64,000 bases of DNA from Pseudothauera nasutitermitis (GTDB lineage Bacteria > Pseudomonadota > Gammaproteobacteria > Burkholderiales > Rhodocyclaceae), in NCBI RefSeq assembly GCF_004801295.1, contig NZ_SSOC01000001.1:791589-855588 (forward strand). Direction: 5' to 3'. Shown here in pieces: positions 7,750-16,063 of this stretch; the first letter of the stretch is position 1; every line of letters begins with the position of its first letter. Under the pieces are notes generated by a model. It ran no database searches and was not told where the DNA came from. It saw nothing but the letters and a program-made list of their open reading frames with translations. Both the position numbers and the translations under genes were made by a program.

Positions 7750-8373
7750 TCAGCCCTCCTTTTTCTGGGCTTCGACCTCGGCGCGGTGCTGTTCGTAGTG
7801 CGCGTTGGAGCAGAAGCCCTTTCCCATCCAGAGGCTGTTCGAGGGGCGGCCGCAGAAGCAGGTCGGGAACGGGTCGGCGCGGTTGGCGTCGTACCATGCC
7901 TGCGCCTCCTTGCCGTAGGGTTCGTCCTCGTCGGGGATGAAGCCAGGGCCGGCCAGGCCGTTGTGAATCCAGGTCATGGCCGCGTCGGCTCCCTTGCCGT
8001 GCTGCCATTCAATCCATGCGGCCTGCTGGGCCACGGTCATGTCGTGGATGATCTTGCCCAGGTCGTTCGTCAGCTTCTTCGCGCGGGCCAGCTCGTCCGC
8101 TGCGGCGGCCAAGCGCGCCTCGATGTGCTCGCGCGCCTCATCGACGGTGGCGGGCGCGAAGTCGTATTGCTGGGTGCTGGCGCTGTAGCCGGTATTGCCG
8201 ACGCGGGGGTACTGGCCGGGCGCGTAGGGTTCGGGGAGCGGCTGGGCATAGACGAACACCACTTCGCCCTTGCGCGTCGTGTCCTTGAAGCCGTCGCCGT
8301 CGATCTTGCCTATGCCCTTCAGGAGCTGGGATGCGCCGGCGGCTGGGCCGGCGGCCTCGGGGGTGGTCGTCAT
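7750..8373 (-). CDS. Hypothetical protein with C-terminal Cys-rich patch, 207 aa
   Basis: No family recognised with confidence. A helical middle (about 75-120, LAAAADELARAKKLTNDLG) is followed by a C-terminal segment FPTCFCGRPSNSLWMG and KGFCSNAHYEQH, a C-x-C...C arrangement with His that could bind zinc. The ribosome site is GAAGGACTCC before ATG 8373. It begins a new block after a 123-nt hairpin-containing junction. Confidence 0.6.
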   Translation of the reverse strand: MTTTPEAAGPAAGASQLLKGIGKIDGDGFKDTTRKGEVVFVYAQPLPEPYAPGQYPRVGNTGYSASTQQYDFAPATVDEAREHIEARLAAAADELARAKKLTNDLGKIIHDMTVAQQAAWIEWQHGKGADAAMTWIHNGLAGPGFIPDEDEPYGKEAQAWYDANRADPFPTCFCGRPSNSLWMGKGFCSNAHYEQHRAEVEAQKKEG

Positions 8374-8400
8374 GGTCGGGGAGTCCTTCGATGTTGATGT

Positions 8401-8489
8401 GCAGCGCGGCGCGCTGCCTTCATCGAAGGCGCGGCCGCGTGAGTGGTGATGCGGCCGCGTTGCCTGCCTGGCCGGTGTGGCCGGCCAGG
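8401..8489 (-). repeat. Two GC-rich hairpins in the 8374-8496 junction
   Basis: Two perfect inverted repeats: GCAGCGC-GGC-GCGCTGC (8401-8417) and CCTGGCCGG-5 nt-CCGGCCAGG (8467-8489), the latter 8 nt beyond the DUF2303 stop in the direction of transcription. There is no T-tract, so they look more like pause or rho-type sites or RNA processing structures than classical terminators. The GCGGCCGC octamer also occurs twice here (8431 and 8451 areas). Confidence 0.5.
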
Positions 8490-8496
8490 ACGGGGC

Positions 8497-9324
8497 TTAC
8501 GGCTTGCCGGAAATGACCGGGAACCCGGTGATTTCCTTGATGCGCGTCAGCTCGTCGGTGACGGCGCTCTTGAACACACGGTCGGGGCGGATGAGTTCGT
8601 ACCAGAACGTCACCTTGCCCTCGCGCTCGCGGTACTTGAGGCGGGCTTCCAGCGGGTAGGCGTTGCTGCTTCCGTCGAACACCGGCAGGCCCAGCGTGAA
8701 ACGCTCGAACACCTGCATCTTCGTCCGGGTGTCCTTGTCCTCGTCCTCGACGAACTCGAACTGCACGCCGCCGTTTTGCAGGTTGATCTTGCTGCGCAGG
8801 CGCTTTTCGGCGTTGGCCTCGAAGCCCAGGGCCATCTGGAGGATGTCGGCGCCGCTGGGCATTCCGGGTACGGCCGCGATGTCGGGCAGGTTGTCCTCCA
8901 GCCAGGTGGCGAAATCGGCTTGGGAGAAGTTCGTCTTGTTCTTGCCCAGCCAACGCTTCCATTCCAGGGCCTGCTTCGGCGAGAACTGGCAGAGGTGGTC
9001 GCGCCACTGCTGTGCGTCGATGTCGGAACCGTGGTCGTTGATGACCGCCACCAGATGGAAGCGGCTGGCTTCGGCGTCGATGTCGGCGTAGATCGTGGCG
9101 TTGTCCAGGCTGCCGTGCTTCTTCGTGTAGAAGATGAAGCTGTCGGTGTCCGTGGTCGTCACGTCGGCACGCTTGCGGGTAGGCGCCGGAAGCAGCGATT
9201 CCAGGTCGTGGATGTTGTAGCCCTCGGGCACGGCCACGTAGGGGGTGCCGCCGTGGCTGGTAATGGGCTGCACGGCGGCCGCGCCAGCGTCGAGCACGGT
9301 CTTGATGTTGTCGGGTTGTTCCAT
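8497..9324 (-). CDS. DUF2303 family phage protein
   Basis: 275 residues. Start MEQPDNIKTVLDAGAAAV; the body has the DUF2303 (YfdQ-like) pattern: VPEGYNIHDLESLLPAPTRK, FIFYTKKHGSLDNATIYAD, then WRDHLCQFSPKQALEWKRWL and a C-terminal beta-rich part ending in ITGFPVISGKP. DUF2303 proteins are common in early operons of temperate phages next to recombination genes, but no function is established. Here the gene precedes a hairpin junction. Confidence 0.85.
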   Translation of the reverse strand: MEQPDNIKTVLDAGAAAVQPITSHGGTPYVAVPEGYNIHDLESLLPAPTRKRADVTTTDTDSFIFYTKKHGSLDNATIYADIDAEASRFHLVAVINDHGSDIDAQQWRDHLCQFSPKQALEWKRWLGKNKTNFSQADFATWLEDNLPDIAAVPGMPSGADILQMALGFEANAEKRLRSKINLQNGGVQFEFVEDEDKDTRTKMQVFERFTLGLPVFDGSSNAYPLEARLKYREREGKVTFWYELIRPDRVFKSAVTDELTRIKEITGFPVISGKP

Positions 9325-9351
9325 GAAAAAGACTCCAGGTTGAGGTGGTGG

Positions 9352-9711
9352 TTAAGCGGCGGTGACGGACTTCAGTTCGCGCACCGGCTCCGGCGCGACG
9401 GACTTCAGATCGAGCTTGGTCTGGCGCGGGTCTTCGGCCATGAGGTTGCCCTCCGGCGTGGCCCACAGCAGGGACTCGGCCGGCAGGCCCTTGGGCTTGG
9501 TGATGTTCACCTCGGCCTTGACGGCCAGGGCGCCGGCGGTGGAGGGCTTGACGGCGACTTTCAGCGTCAGCGTGCCAGCCTTGTTGTGCGCGGCGACGGC
9601 GTTGATAAGTTCGCTGAACTTGTCGCCCGCCACGTCCATGATGGGCATCAGGTCGCCGTCCTCGGTTTCGACCTGGACGGACTGGAGGTTTTCATTGAGC
9701 GGCTTGCTCAT
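9352..9711 (-). CDS. Conserved partner of DUF2303 protein, 119 aa
   Basis: Beta-rich small protein (GTLTLKVAVKPSTAGALAVK, then AEVNITKPKGLPAESLLWAT). I recognise it as the protein usually found immediately upstream of DUF2303 in phages; function unknown. It overlaps the upstream gene by 20 nt. Confidence 0.65.
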   Translation of the reverse strand: MSKPLNENLQSVQVETEDGDLMPIMDVAGDKFSELINAVAAHNKAGTLTLKVAVKPSTAGALAVKAEVNITKPKGLPAESLLWATPEGNLMAEDPRQTKLDLKSVAPEPVRELKSVTAA

Positions 9712-10090
9712 GGGTTCTTCCTTTCACGGTTGGTTGATGAACACGGCCTTCCGGCGTGTGTGGCTCCTGCGCGGCGGCGAGCGCCGCGCCCTGGTGGATG
9801 TCCTTGGCTTCCACGATGTCGATACCGACGCGGTGGGCGACGTGTATCTCCAGGTGGGCGCCGGCGGACTTCTGCCAGCCGGCCAGCAACGCGATGGCGT
9901 CGCAGGTCAGCAGCTCCATCAGGTCGGTGCGCAGGCAGTCGTGCCAGGTCTTTTCAGGCTCGGGGTTGAGTTCCGCCGGATTCACCACGTCGTAGCCCAG
10001 GGCGCGCAATCTGGCGGCCTCGGCGTTGAACGCGGGGAAGTTGTGCTCCGGCATCCCCGACATCGGCCCGCTGATGTAGATGCGCTTCAT
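9692..10090 (-). CDS. DUF4406 protein, nucleoside 2-deoxyribosyltransferase-like fold
   Basis: 132 residues. The N-terminus MKRIYISGPMSGMPEHNFPA with LRALGYDVVNPAEL is characteristic of DUF4406, a Rossmann-like family related to nucleoside 2-deoxyribosyltransferases. A following segment (LLTCDAIALLAGWQKSAGAH) with H-x-E (HLEIHVAHRVG) supports the fold. A nucleotide-sugar role is inferred, not shown. Start 10090 overlaps the upstream stop (ATGA). Confidence 0.8.
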   Translation of the reverse strand: MKRIYISGPMSGMPEHNFPAFNAEAARLRALGYDVVNPAELNPEPEKTWHDCLRTDLMELLTCDAIALLAGWQKSAGAHLEIHVAHRVGIDIVEAKDIHQGAALAAAQEPHTPEGRVHQPTVKGRTHEQAAQ

Positions 10091-10461
10091 GGGGCGGCCT
10101 CCGTCGCCGCCGGCGCGTCCTTGGCTTTCCGCCCATGCTTCAGCGCCCCGGCGTGGCCGTAGTGCGTGCTGGCGACGGCCTCGTAGTAGTCCTGAAGCCC
10201 GCGCAAGGCGCGCGCGAGCGTGCCGTCCTTGTGCGTGTGGAGCCACCTGGCCCGCCGTCCGTATCCGGCCGACTTGGCCTCATAGACCGGCTTCTGGCCT
10301 TCCCGCTCGACCCGGACGACGGAGAGGGTCGAAAGCCGGTTGGAGCCGCTGGACTGGATGCCGGTGGCCTCCAGTCGCCAGTCGAGGCGGGACTGATGCA
10401 CCGTCCAGTCGTACCCCGGCATGATCTTGACCAGCTCGGCGCGAAACTCCTTGCTGTTCAT
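10087..10461 (-). CDS. Hypothetical protein, 124 aa
   Basis: Start MNSKEFRAELVKIMPGYDW at 10461 with AAGGAG upstream and ATGA overlap with the preceding gene. A beta-rich basic protein (RLSTLSVVRVEREGQKPVY, YGRRARWLHTHKDG) with a helical C-terminal half. A pattern seen in phage early regions but not assigned to a named family. Confidence 0.6.
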   Translation of the reverse strand: MNSKEFRAELVKIMPGYDWTVHQSRLDWRLEATGIQSSGSNRLSTLSVVRVEREGQKPVYEAKSAGYGRRARWLHTHKDGTLARALRGLQDYYEAVASTHYGHAGALKHGRKAKDAPAATEAAP

Positions 10462-12041
10462 GGTGCCGTCTCCTTGCTGTGCTCGATGGCCTTGTTCGGG
10501 TCGGCCGTGCGCCAGTCCGGCCACGTCCGCGCCTCGTTCTTGGCCTGCTTTGCCTTCAGCGTGGCGATGATCTGTTCGGGACTCGCGCCGGTGCGCCATG
10601 CGCCGTCGAGGGCCAGAATCACGACATCAATCCACTCCTCCAGGTCGTCGGGTGCGTCGGCGATTTCCGCCAGCTCTTTGCGGATGTGGTCGGAGACGCC
10701 CTGCGTGCGGCGGCCGGGGCCGAAGGTGTTGCGCGAGAACTTCGCCTGGCGCACCAGATGGGCGTGGAAGTCGAACGGCGTGCCGCTGGTGAGGCGCGGC
10801 CAGACTTCGGGTGGCATGGCCCGGCCGAAGATCGCGTAGGGGCCGTTCTCGGTGTCGTAGATTTCCAGCAGCACCCAGCCGTCGCCGGCTGGCGGCTCCG
10901 GGTTCCAGTCCTCGATGCTGGCCGATTCCTCGAAGTAGCGGTCGGCCAGCCGTTCGTCCTGGCTCTCCAGGGAGACGAACGCGGTTTCGATGCCGAACAC
11001 TGCCAGCAGGTCGTCGTAGCGCACGCTCTCGTCGCAAACCGGCATGGCCGGGTGGCTCAACCAACCGTCCGGGTCGCGCACGATGTCGCGCGGCGCCAGC
11101 AGCCGCGCGCGCAGGTCTTCGAGGCTGGCGTGCGGCTCGCGGGTCTGGGCCTCGGTGGTCGGCTCGAACAGCTTCACCTCGTGCGTGGCGTCGCACCTGT
11201 CGCACCGCCATATGGCCTCGGCCGCGTGCTGGGTGCGGCCATGCGTCCAGTAGGGTTCGCCAGCAATGCCGGCATCGCACCCGCAGGACTTGCATTTCCA
11301 CTGGTTCGGGGCCGCCTCCGGCTGCGCTCCATCGTCGAGCAGCGGCACCGATTGCACGATGCCGATGATTTCGCTGATGGCGTCGTACTTGCTGATGCCG
11401 GCCGGGGCCTGATACCGCTGGATGACGGCGGACACCTGGCGCAGCGCGGTTTCGGCCGCGCCGCCGTGCTGGGCCGGGCCGCCCAGCGCGATGACGATGC
11501 GCTCCATCATGTCGGTCTGCTGCCCCACGAGCAGTTCGCCGTTCATGAGGATGTGGGCGAGCCAGCGCCCGCCGCGCAGCAGGTGGTAGGAGTTGGCTTC
11601 GCCGTTCGCGCGCCACGACACGCCGCGATAGCCTCCGGCCACGGGCGCGGGCGGCGCGCCGATCAGGAACGGCGCGGCGGCGATCAGCCCGGCCTGCACG
11701 GCAATGCCGGGTTCGATCAGGCGGCCGGCGCCGGCGTGGTGCTCCGCGCACCGCTGCTCGGCGATCTGGAACACCTCGACGGCGTGCTCCATGCGCGGGC
11801 CGTCGGCCAGGGTGATGCCATCGCCGCGCTGGTGCAGGAACATGGCGAAGTTCGCCACGTCGCGCGGGTCGCCCTTGAAGACGTGCGCCAGCAGCATGTC
11901 GGACAGGGCCTTGGCGCTGACCTGGGCCTTGTCCTCCCAGCCGCCGCGCCCCTTCGCCCGAGCGTCCGCCAGCTTGGCTTTCAGCTCGGCCGCGAAGCGA
12001 TCTACCGCTTCGTCGTCAGGATGGTGGGCGGCGTGGGTCAT
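10458..12041 (-). CDS. Multidomain protein with C-terminal MazZ-like dATP/dGTP pyrophosphohydrolase (DUF550) domain
   Basis: 527 residues. The last about 95 residues (FSRNTFGPGRRTQGVSDHIR, KELAEIADAPDDLEEWIDVV, AWRTGASPEQIIATLKAKQA) are a clear DUF550 domain (PF04447). That family includes the dATP/dGTP pyrophosphohydrolase MazZ of 2-aminoadenine phages; the E-x3-E...E-W-I-D pattern fits a metal-binding all-alpha site. The N-terminal half (about 1-240) is helical and unassigned. A middle part has a two-pair zinc ribbon (CKSCGCD, CDRCDA) and another unassigned domain. Stand-alone DUF550 proteins are about 100-200 residues, so this is an extended version. It probably alters nucleotide pools. 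Confidence 0.8.
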   Translation of the reverse strand: MTHAAHHPDDEAVDRFAAELKAKLADARAKGRGGWEDKAQVSAKALSDMLLAHVFKGDPRDVANFAMFLHQRGDGITLADGPRMEHAVEVFQIAEQRCAEHHAGAGRLIEPGIAVQAGLIAAAPFLIGAPPAPVAGGYRGVSWRANGEANSYHLLRGGRWLAHILMNGELLVGQQTDMMERIVIALGGPAQHGGAAETALRQVSAVIQRYQAPAGISKYDAISEIIGIVQSVPLLDDGAQPEAAPNQWKCKSCGCDAGIAGEPYWTHGRTQHAAEAIWRCDRCDATHEVKLFEPTTEAQTREPHASLEDLRARLLAPRDIVRDPDGWLSHPAMPVCDESVRYDDLLAVFGIETAFVSLESQDERLADRYFEESASIEDWNPEPPAGDGWVLLEIYDTENGPYAIFGRAMPPEVWPRLTSGTPFDFHAHLVRQAKFSRNTFGPGRRTQGVSDHIRKELAEIADAPDDLEEWIDVVILALDGAWRTGASPEQIIATLKAKQAKNEARTWPDWRTADPNKAIEHSKETAP

Positions 12042-12325
12042 GCGGCCACCTGCTCGGGGTGGAACTTCTTGAACGGCAGGCTCTGGAGGTGCGCGCCGAA
12101 GAAGGAACCCAGCGACTCGGCGCCGATGAAGTCCGCATACACCTGCGGTTCGACGTTCGGGTAGTGGTAGATGGCACCGGCGCCGCGCTGGAACGTCACG
12201 GCCAGCGTGCGCGTGGCTTCGTCGTAGCCGACGGCCTTGATCTTGTGCGACTCCACTTCCTTCATGGGGATGTGCTGGTAGTCGGCGGCGTCGTCAAATG
12301 CTGCTGCGGGTGCTCGGGTTGCCAT
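12038..12325 (-). CDS. Possible internally initiated KTSC-domain protein, 95 aa
   Basis: Within the exonuclease gene, ATG 12325 (MATRAPAAAFDDAADYQHIP) is preceded by CTGAAAGGACTACCGAC, a good ribosome site. Translation from here would give a free KTSC-domain protein in the same frame as the fusion. KTSC proteins are normally small single-domain proteins of unknown function. That both products are made is inference. Confidence 0.4.
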   Translation of the reverse strand: MATRAPAAAFDDAADYQHIPMKEVESHKIKAVGYDEATRTLAVTFQRGAGAIYHYPNVEPQVYADFIGAESLGSFFGAHLQSLPFKKFHPEQVAA

Positions 12326-14209
12326 GTCGGTAGTCCTTTCAGGGTTGCGGGTTGCGGCCGGGGCGGCCTGTGTTGCCGGCGCCGGCTGGCCGGCCTGCAC
12401 GGTCTGGATGTGCCGCACCAGGGCGGCGCAGATACGGGGGAAGTCGCGCTCGCGGTACAGCTTTGCCGACTTGTCGGTGGCGACGTGCGGGAAGCCCAGC
12501 GTCGCCAGCCCATCGGCCGTCAGCGCGATGGGCGCCAAGCGTTCGTTGATCTGGCCCAGCTTCAGCGTTGCGGTGGAAAGGCTGCCGCCACCGCCGCCAC
12601 CCATCGGGCGGCTGTGGGCCGCGCACTGGGGACTGGCCGTGACGATTTCCACCGCCGGCGCCGCTGCCATGTCCATCCCCAGGAAGGCCGATGCGTCCGC
12701 GTTGCCAGGGAAGTAGCTCGCAAGGCTGTCGGGGCCGTTGTTCTCCAGCGCCGCATTGGCCGGATGCAGCGGCACGATGGCGGCGTCTTCCGCACCGTCA
12801 AGCAAACGTTGCTGGGCGGCGGCCGCCTCGCGCTCCTGCTTGTCCTTCGCCTCGCGCTCCAGGCGCTCGGCTTCTTCCTTGCGAATGCGCGCGCGGTCGG
12901 CCTCCAGTCGCTCGGCCTCGGCCCGCTTGTGCGCGTCGATGCGGGCCGTGATCGCCAGCTTGAAGTCGTCCAGCGGCTTGACCGCGAGCTGTTGCAGGTC
13001 GGGCAGCAGCGCGCGGTGTTCGGCTGCATTGGTGCCCACCCAGGCCAGTTTCGTGCGCAGGTCGCCGGCCTTCTGGTCGGCGGCGATCTTGCCGTTCGCC
13101 AGCGCGGTGTCGAGCTTGTCCTGAACGCTCGCCAGGGTCTTCAGGCCCTTGATGACGGCCGCGAAGTCCGGCGCCGGAACGTCCAGGCGCAGCTCGGTGA
13201 TTTCGCGCTGGAGTTCGGTCAGGTGATCGGCGAACGCCTTGCGGGCGGCCTCGATCTTTTCCTCGCGGCGGCGCTTTTTCTCGCTCTCCAGCAGCTTTTC
13301 CGCCATTAAGCGGTTGTCGCGCGTCAGCTTGTGCAGCGCATCCTTCGCGCGCTTCGCAGCATCGACGCCGGACACCTGGGCCAGCATCTGCGCCTCGGCG
13401 GCGTCGAGCGCATCCTCGGCGCGCTTCAGTGCCTTGATTTGCAGGTCGAGGTCGGCGAAGTCCTGGTCGGTCTGCGGCTCCCGAATCAGGCGCTCGTCCA
13501 GAAACTGGCGCAGGGCCTGCTCGAACACCGTGAAGTTCTCGGCCACGGTCAGCGCGCCGGACACCTGCACCGACACGGCGGGCAGCGCCTGGACGGGTTC
13601 GGCGACGATGGCCGGCTTGGCCTCGGGCAGCACGTAGTCGGCCAGGTCGCGGTCGAACTGCGCCCAGCCCGCGCGGATGCGGCCGAACCATTCCGGGTCG
13701 GGCCGGACTTCGACCCAAACGAGGTTGCCGGGCGTGCCGTCGGAGACGACGAAGATCACGCGCGCGGCGCCCGTCACCAGCATGATCTGCTGGCACTGCG
13801 GCATGTGTTCCTCGGGCAGGATGCCGGCGCGCACCGATGCGGCCAGGGCCTCGTTCCATTGCTTGTGCTCGAACGCTGTGTCGTAGAGCATGGTCAGCCC
13901 GTCGCACGATGCCGACAGATTGCCGCCCTCGTCCTCGTTCGAGGTCGTCACCGGGTAGAGGTCTTCGCCGATGATTTCCTCGACCAGCGGCCGGGCCAGG
14001 GCTTCGACCTGGTGCCCGTAGTCGAGGATGTTCACCTGCACCCAGTCGGAGAACTCCTTCGGCGTGCCGGTGTGTTTGATGCGCAGCAGTTCTGAGCGGG
14101 TCGTTTTCTTCGACAAGCCGAGCATCGCGGCGGCTTCGCTGGCGCCGTGGTGGGTCAGGCGGAAGGCTTGCCATTCCGGGCTGCCCTGGACAAGTTCGTG
14201 GATTTTCAT
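12038..14209 (-). CDS. YqaJ-type (lambda-exonuclease-like) recombinase fused to coiled coil and KTSC domain
   Basis: 723 residues. Residues about 1-200 are a YqaJ/lambda-exonuclease-type PD-(D/E)xK nuclease: QGSPEWQAFRLTHHGASEAA, then GHQVEALARPLVEE, and the catalytic SCDGL...FEHKQWN pair. It would resect DNA ends for recombination with the annealing protein encoded just upstream. Residues 230-460 are a long charged coiled coil. The last 70 residues (EVESHKIKAVGYDEATRTLA, FIGAESLGSFFGAHLQSLPF) match the KTSC domain, usually a separate small protein. An internal ATG at 12325 has its own AAAGGA site. The stop overlaps the next ATG. Confidence 0.88.
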   Translation of the reverse strand: MKIHELVQGSPEWQAFRLTHHGASEAAAMLGLSKKTTRSELLRIKHTGTPKEFSDWVQVNILDYGHQVEALARPLVEEIIGEDLYPVTTSNEDEGGNLSASCDGLTMLYDTAFEHKQWNEALAASVRAGILPEEHMPQCQQIMLVTGAARVIFVVSDGTPGNLVWVEVRPDPEWFGRIRAGWAQFDRDLADYVLPEAKPAIVAEPVQALPAVSVQVSGALTVAENFTVFEQALRQFLDERLIREPQTDQDFADLDLQIKALKRAEDALDAAEAQMLAQVSGVDAAKRAKDALHKLTRDNRLMAEKLLESEKKRRREEKIEAARKAFADHLTELQREITELRLDVPAPDFAAVIKGLKTLASVQDKLDTALANGKIAADQKAGDLRTKLAWVGTNAAEHRALLPDLQQLAVKPLDDFKLAITARIDAHKRAEAERLEADRARIRKEEAERLEREAKDKQEREAAAAQQRLLDGAEDAAIVPLHPANAALENNGPDSLASYFPGNADASAFLGMDMAAAPAVEIVTASPQCAAHSRPMGGGGGGSLSTATLKLGQINERLAPIALTADGLATLGFPHVATDKSAKLYRERDFPRICAALVRHIQTVQAGQPAPATQAAPAATRNPERTTDMATRAPAAAFDDAADYQHIPMKEVESHKIKAVGYDEATRTLAVTFQRGAGAIYHYPNVEPQVYADFIGAESLGSFFGAHLQSLPFKKFHPEQVAA

Positions 14210-15309
14210 TGCTGCGCGCCCCCTTCAGCCGCCCACGACGCGATTTCCATCTTCTGGTCGTCGGTGAGCAGTTCCTTGGTCTGAATCATTGCGATCAGGT
14301 CGTTCACCGACTTGCCGCCCTCGATGGCCTTGCGCCACCCGGCTTTCTTCTTCTCGAAGGCTTCATCGCTGCACGTCGGTAGCGAGCCGCCCTTCGAGCC
14401 GTTGCCGGCGCCAGCCCCGCCGCCGGCATTGCCCGCGCCGCCGCTCTTGCCGGCCTGCTGTTCAGCCTTGTTCTCCATGACCGACTTCCACGACGATTCG
14501 CCGTCGCGGATGGCACCGTAGATGCCGCGCAGATTGACCAGCTCGGCCGGCGAGCAGGTATCCAGCGTGTGGCCCAGGTACTCGGTCAGGTCGGCCGCCT
14601 TCACGCCGATTTCGCCGAAGGCATCGGCGATGCGCTTACGCTCGGTGTCGGGGTCGCGCGCGGCCTCGTCCAAGCGGATGGCCTTGATGATGGCCTCGGC
14701 CTCGTCCTGCAAGTCGCCGGGGATGATGCGCAAGCCCAAGGTGCGGATGGCCTTGGAAATCTGCGCAGCGCGCTTGTTCAGCAGGTCGTCGTCGGTGGCG
14801 GGCACCGTATAGACGTTGCGGTTGTAGCTGTTCTTGCGAACGCTGATGTAGGTGCCGTCGTCGGACGGCTTCGACCGCTCCACCGTCTTTGTGACGCGCA
14901 CGTCGAGCGGGTAGGTCAGGTTCGATTCCAGGTCGGTGACGCTGACGCGGTGGATTTCCTTGCCCTCGTCCTCGAAGATCATGCTGGTTTCGACCAGCAC
15001 GTTCGTCATGCAGCGCAGGGCCACCTCGACGAAGCGAATGCCCAGGCCCTCCACGCCATCGCCGATGGGCTTGCGGTAGTAGGCGGACTTGTTGTTGGCG
15101 AAGCTCGGGCGCTTGCACTCCTTGAGCAAGTCCTGGCGCACCTGATCCCACTGGCGCGGGCGGCGCAGCGCCATCACGTAGCGGGCCTCGACAACGGCCT
15201 TGGCCTGGGCGGCCACGTAGGCCGATGCGGTTTCCTGGGCGGCCAGGGTCGAGCTGGTGCCGCCGAAGTCCTGGCGCACGGCCAGGGCCTGATTCACGGG
15301 GGAGTTCAT
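14206..15309 (-). CDS. Probable single-strand annealing protein (recombination partner of the exonuclease)
   Basis: 367 residues from ATG 15309. The core (YVMALRRPRQWDQVRQDLLK, AYYRKPIGDGVEGLGIRFVE, TYPLDVRVTKTVERSKP, LGLRIIPGDLQDEAEAIIKA) resembles a conserved phage family I associate with recombination or annealing functions. The assignment rests mostly on position: it is immediately upstream of, and translationally coupled to, the YqaJ-type exonuclease. A Gly/Ala-rich linker near residue 295-315 leads to a charged C-terminal segment. It would promote annealing of resected ends; an Erf- or RecT-type identity is not proven. Confidence 0.55.
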   Translation of the reverse strand: MNSPVNQALAVRQDFGGTSSTLAAQETASAYVAAQAKAVVEARYVMALRRPRQWDQVRQDLLKECKRPSFANNKSAYYRKPIGDGVEGLGIRFVEVALRCMTNVLVETSMIFEDEGKEIHRVSVTDLESNLTYPLDVRVTKTVERSKPSDDGTYISVRKNSYNRNVYTVPATDDDLLNKRAAQISKAIRTLGLRIIPGDLQDEAEAIIKAIRLDEAARDPDTERKRIADAFGEIGVKAADLTEYLGHTLDTCSPAELVNLRGIYGAIRDGESSWKSVMENKAEQQAGKSGGAGNAGGGAGAGNGSKGGSLPTCSDEAFEKKKAGWRKAIEGGKSVNDLIAMIQTKELLTDDQKMEIASWAAEGGAQQ

Positions 15310-15335
15310 GAGAGGGGTTCTCCGGTAGGTTTCGA

Positions 15336-15731
15336 TCAGTCGGCCTCGCAGCGGCGGCAGCCGCGCCCACGGCACCGGCGGCACGCGCTGTCCGCTTCGG
15401 CGTCGATCTGGCGCTCCGCTTCCTTGCGGGCAATGGGTTCCCAGTAGCCGCGCGCCAAGCGCGCCAGCGCCTCGCCAGCCGCCGCCGTGTCGCCCTCGGC
15501 CAGAAGGCGGCAAAGCGGCTCGATCTGCGGGTCGCCCGTTTCGCAAAGGGCCTCGCAGAGGTTGGCGGGGTTGAAGGGCGTGAAGCCGGGCGCGGTCAGC
15601 AGCTCGGCGGCGCGTTCTTCGATGGCCGCGTCGCGGCCTTCGTCGTCGGGTGCCCTGGGGTCGTTGGGGTGGCCGGTGTAGGCCGGCCAGGTGGCCTCGT
15701 CGCCGGGGCCTGGGAGCGTGGCGAGGTTCAT
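15336..15731 (-). CDS. Hypothetical protein with C-terminal four-cysteine motif, 131 aa
   Basis: Start MNLATLPGPGDEATWPAYTG at 15731. The C-terminal tail is CRRCRGRGCRRCEAD, a C-x2-C-x4-C-x2-C zinc-binding pattern in an Arg-rich context, which suggests nucleic-acid binding. No further domain is recognised. ATGA overlap with the upstream gene. Confidence 0.6.
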   Translation of the reverse strand: MNLATLPGPGDEATWPAYTGHPNDPRAPDDEGRDAAIEERAAELLTAPGFTPFNPANLCEALCETGDPQIEPLCRLLAEGDTAAAGEALARLARGYWEPIARKEAERQIDAEADSACRRCRGRGCRRCEAD

Positions 15732-15835
15732 AGCGTCACCCCGGCCAGTTCCCAGGCCCGGCGGATGCCGTAGCCGCGTGCGCGGTAGTAGCGGTAGTCG
15801 GCGAGGCGTTTCTTCAGGCGTTTGAGGGCCTTCAT
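15728..15835 (-). CDS. Small basic protein, 35 aa
   Basis: MKALKRLKKRLADYRYYRAR and a further 15 residues. Very basic and aromatic. Supported by ATGA overlaps at both ends, which place it in a coupled series. Function unknown. Confidence 0.55.
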   Translation of the reverse strand: MKALKRLKKRLADYRYYRARGYGIRRAWELAGVTL

Positions 15836-16035
15836 TCGCGCATCGCCTCCACGCTGACTTTGCAGAACCCGAAGCGGTCGAGTGCATCCATGACCGCCCC
15901 GCAGGTGCTCTTGAACAGGGCGGTGTAGCTGTGCTGCTCGCCCGTCGCCGTTCTCACGCTCACCCGGCATTTGACGAGCCGGGCCGGCCGCGCGGCAGGC
16001 GTGGCCGCCGCGCAGGCAGTTGTCGATGCGCTCAT
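15832..16035 (-). CDS. Hypothetical protein, 67 aa
   Basis: Start MSASTTACAAATPAARPARL at 16035 with a strong AAAGGAGC site. The second half is beta-rich (KCRVSVRTATGEQHSYTALF) with a helix at the end. Unassigned. It is the first gene after the double-hairpin junction. Confidence 0.55.
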   Translation of the reverse strand: MSASTTACAAATPAARPARLVKCRVSVRTATGEQHSYTALFKSTCGAVMDALDRFGFCKVSVEAMRE

Positions 16036-16063
16036 GGATGCGCTCCTTTCAGGGGGAAATCGA

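Noticed and set aside
10458..12041. A 2-aminoadenine (Z) genome
   Set aside because: DUF550 occurs in many phages with normal DNA and no PurZ-like gene is present in the window.
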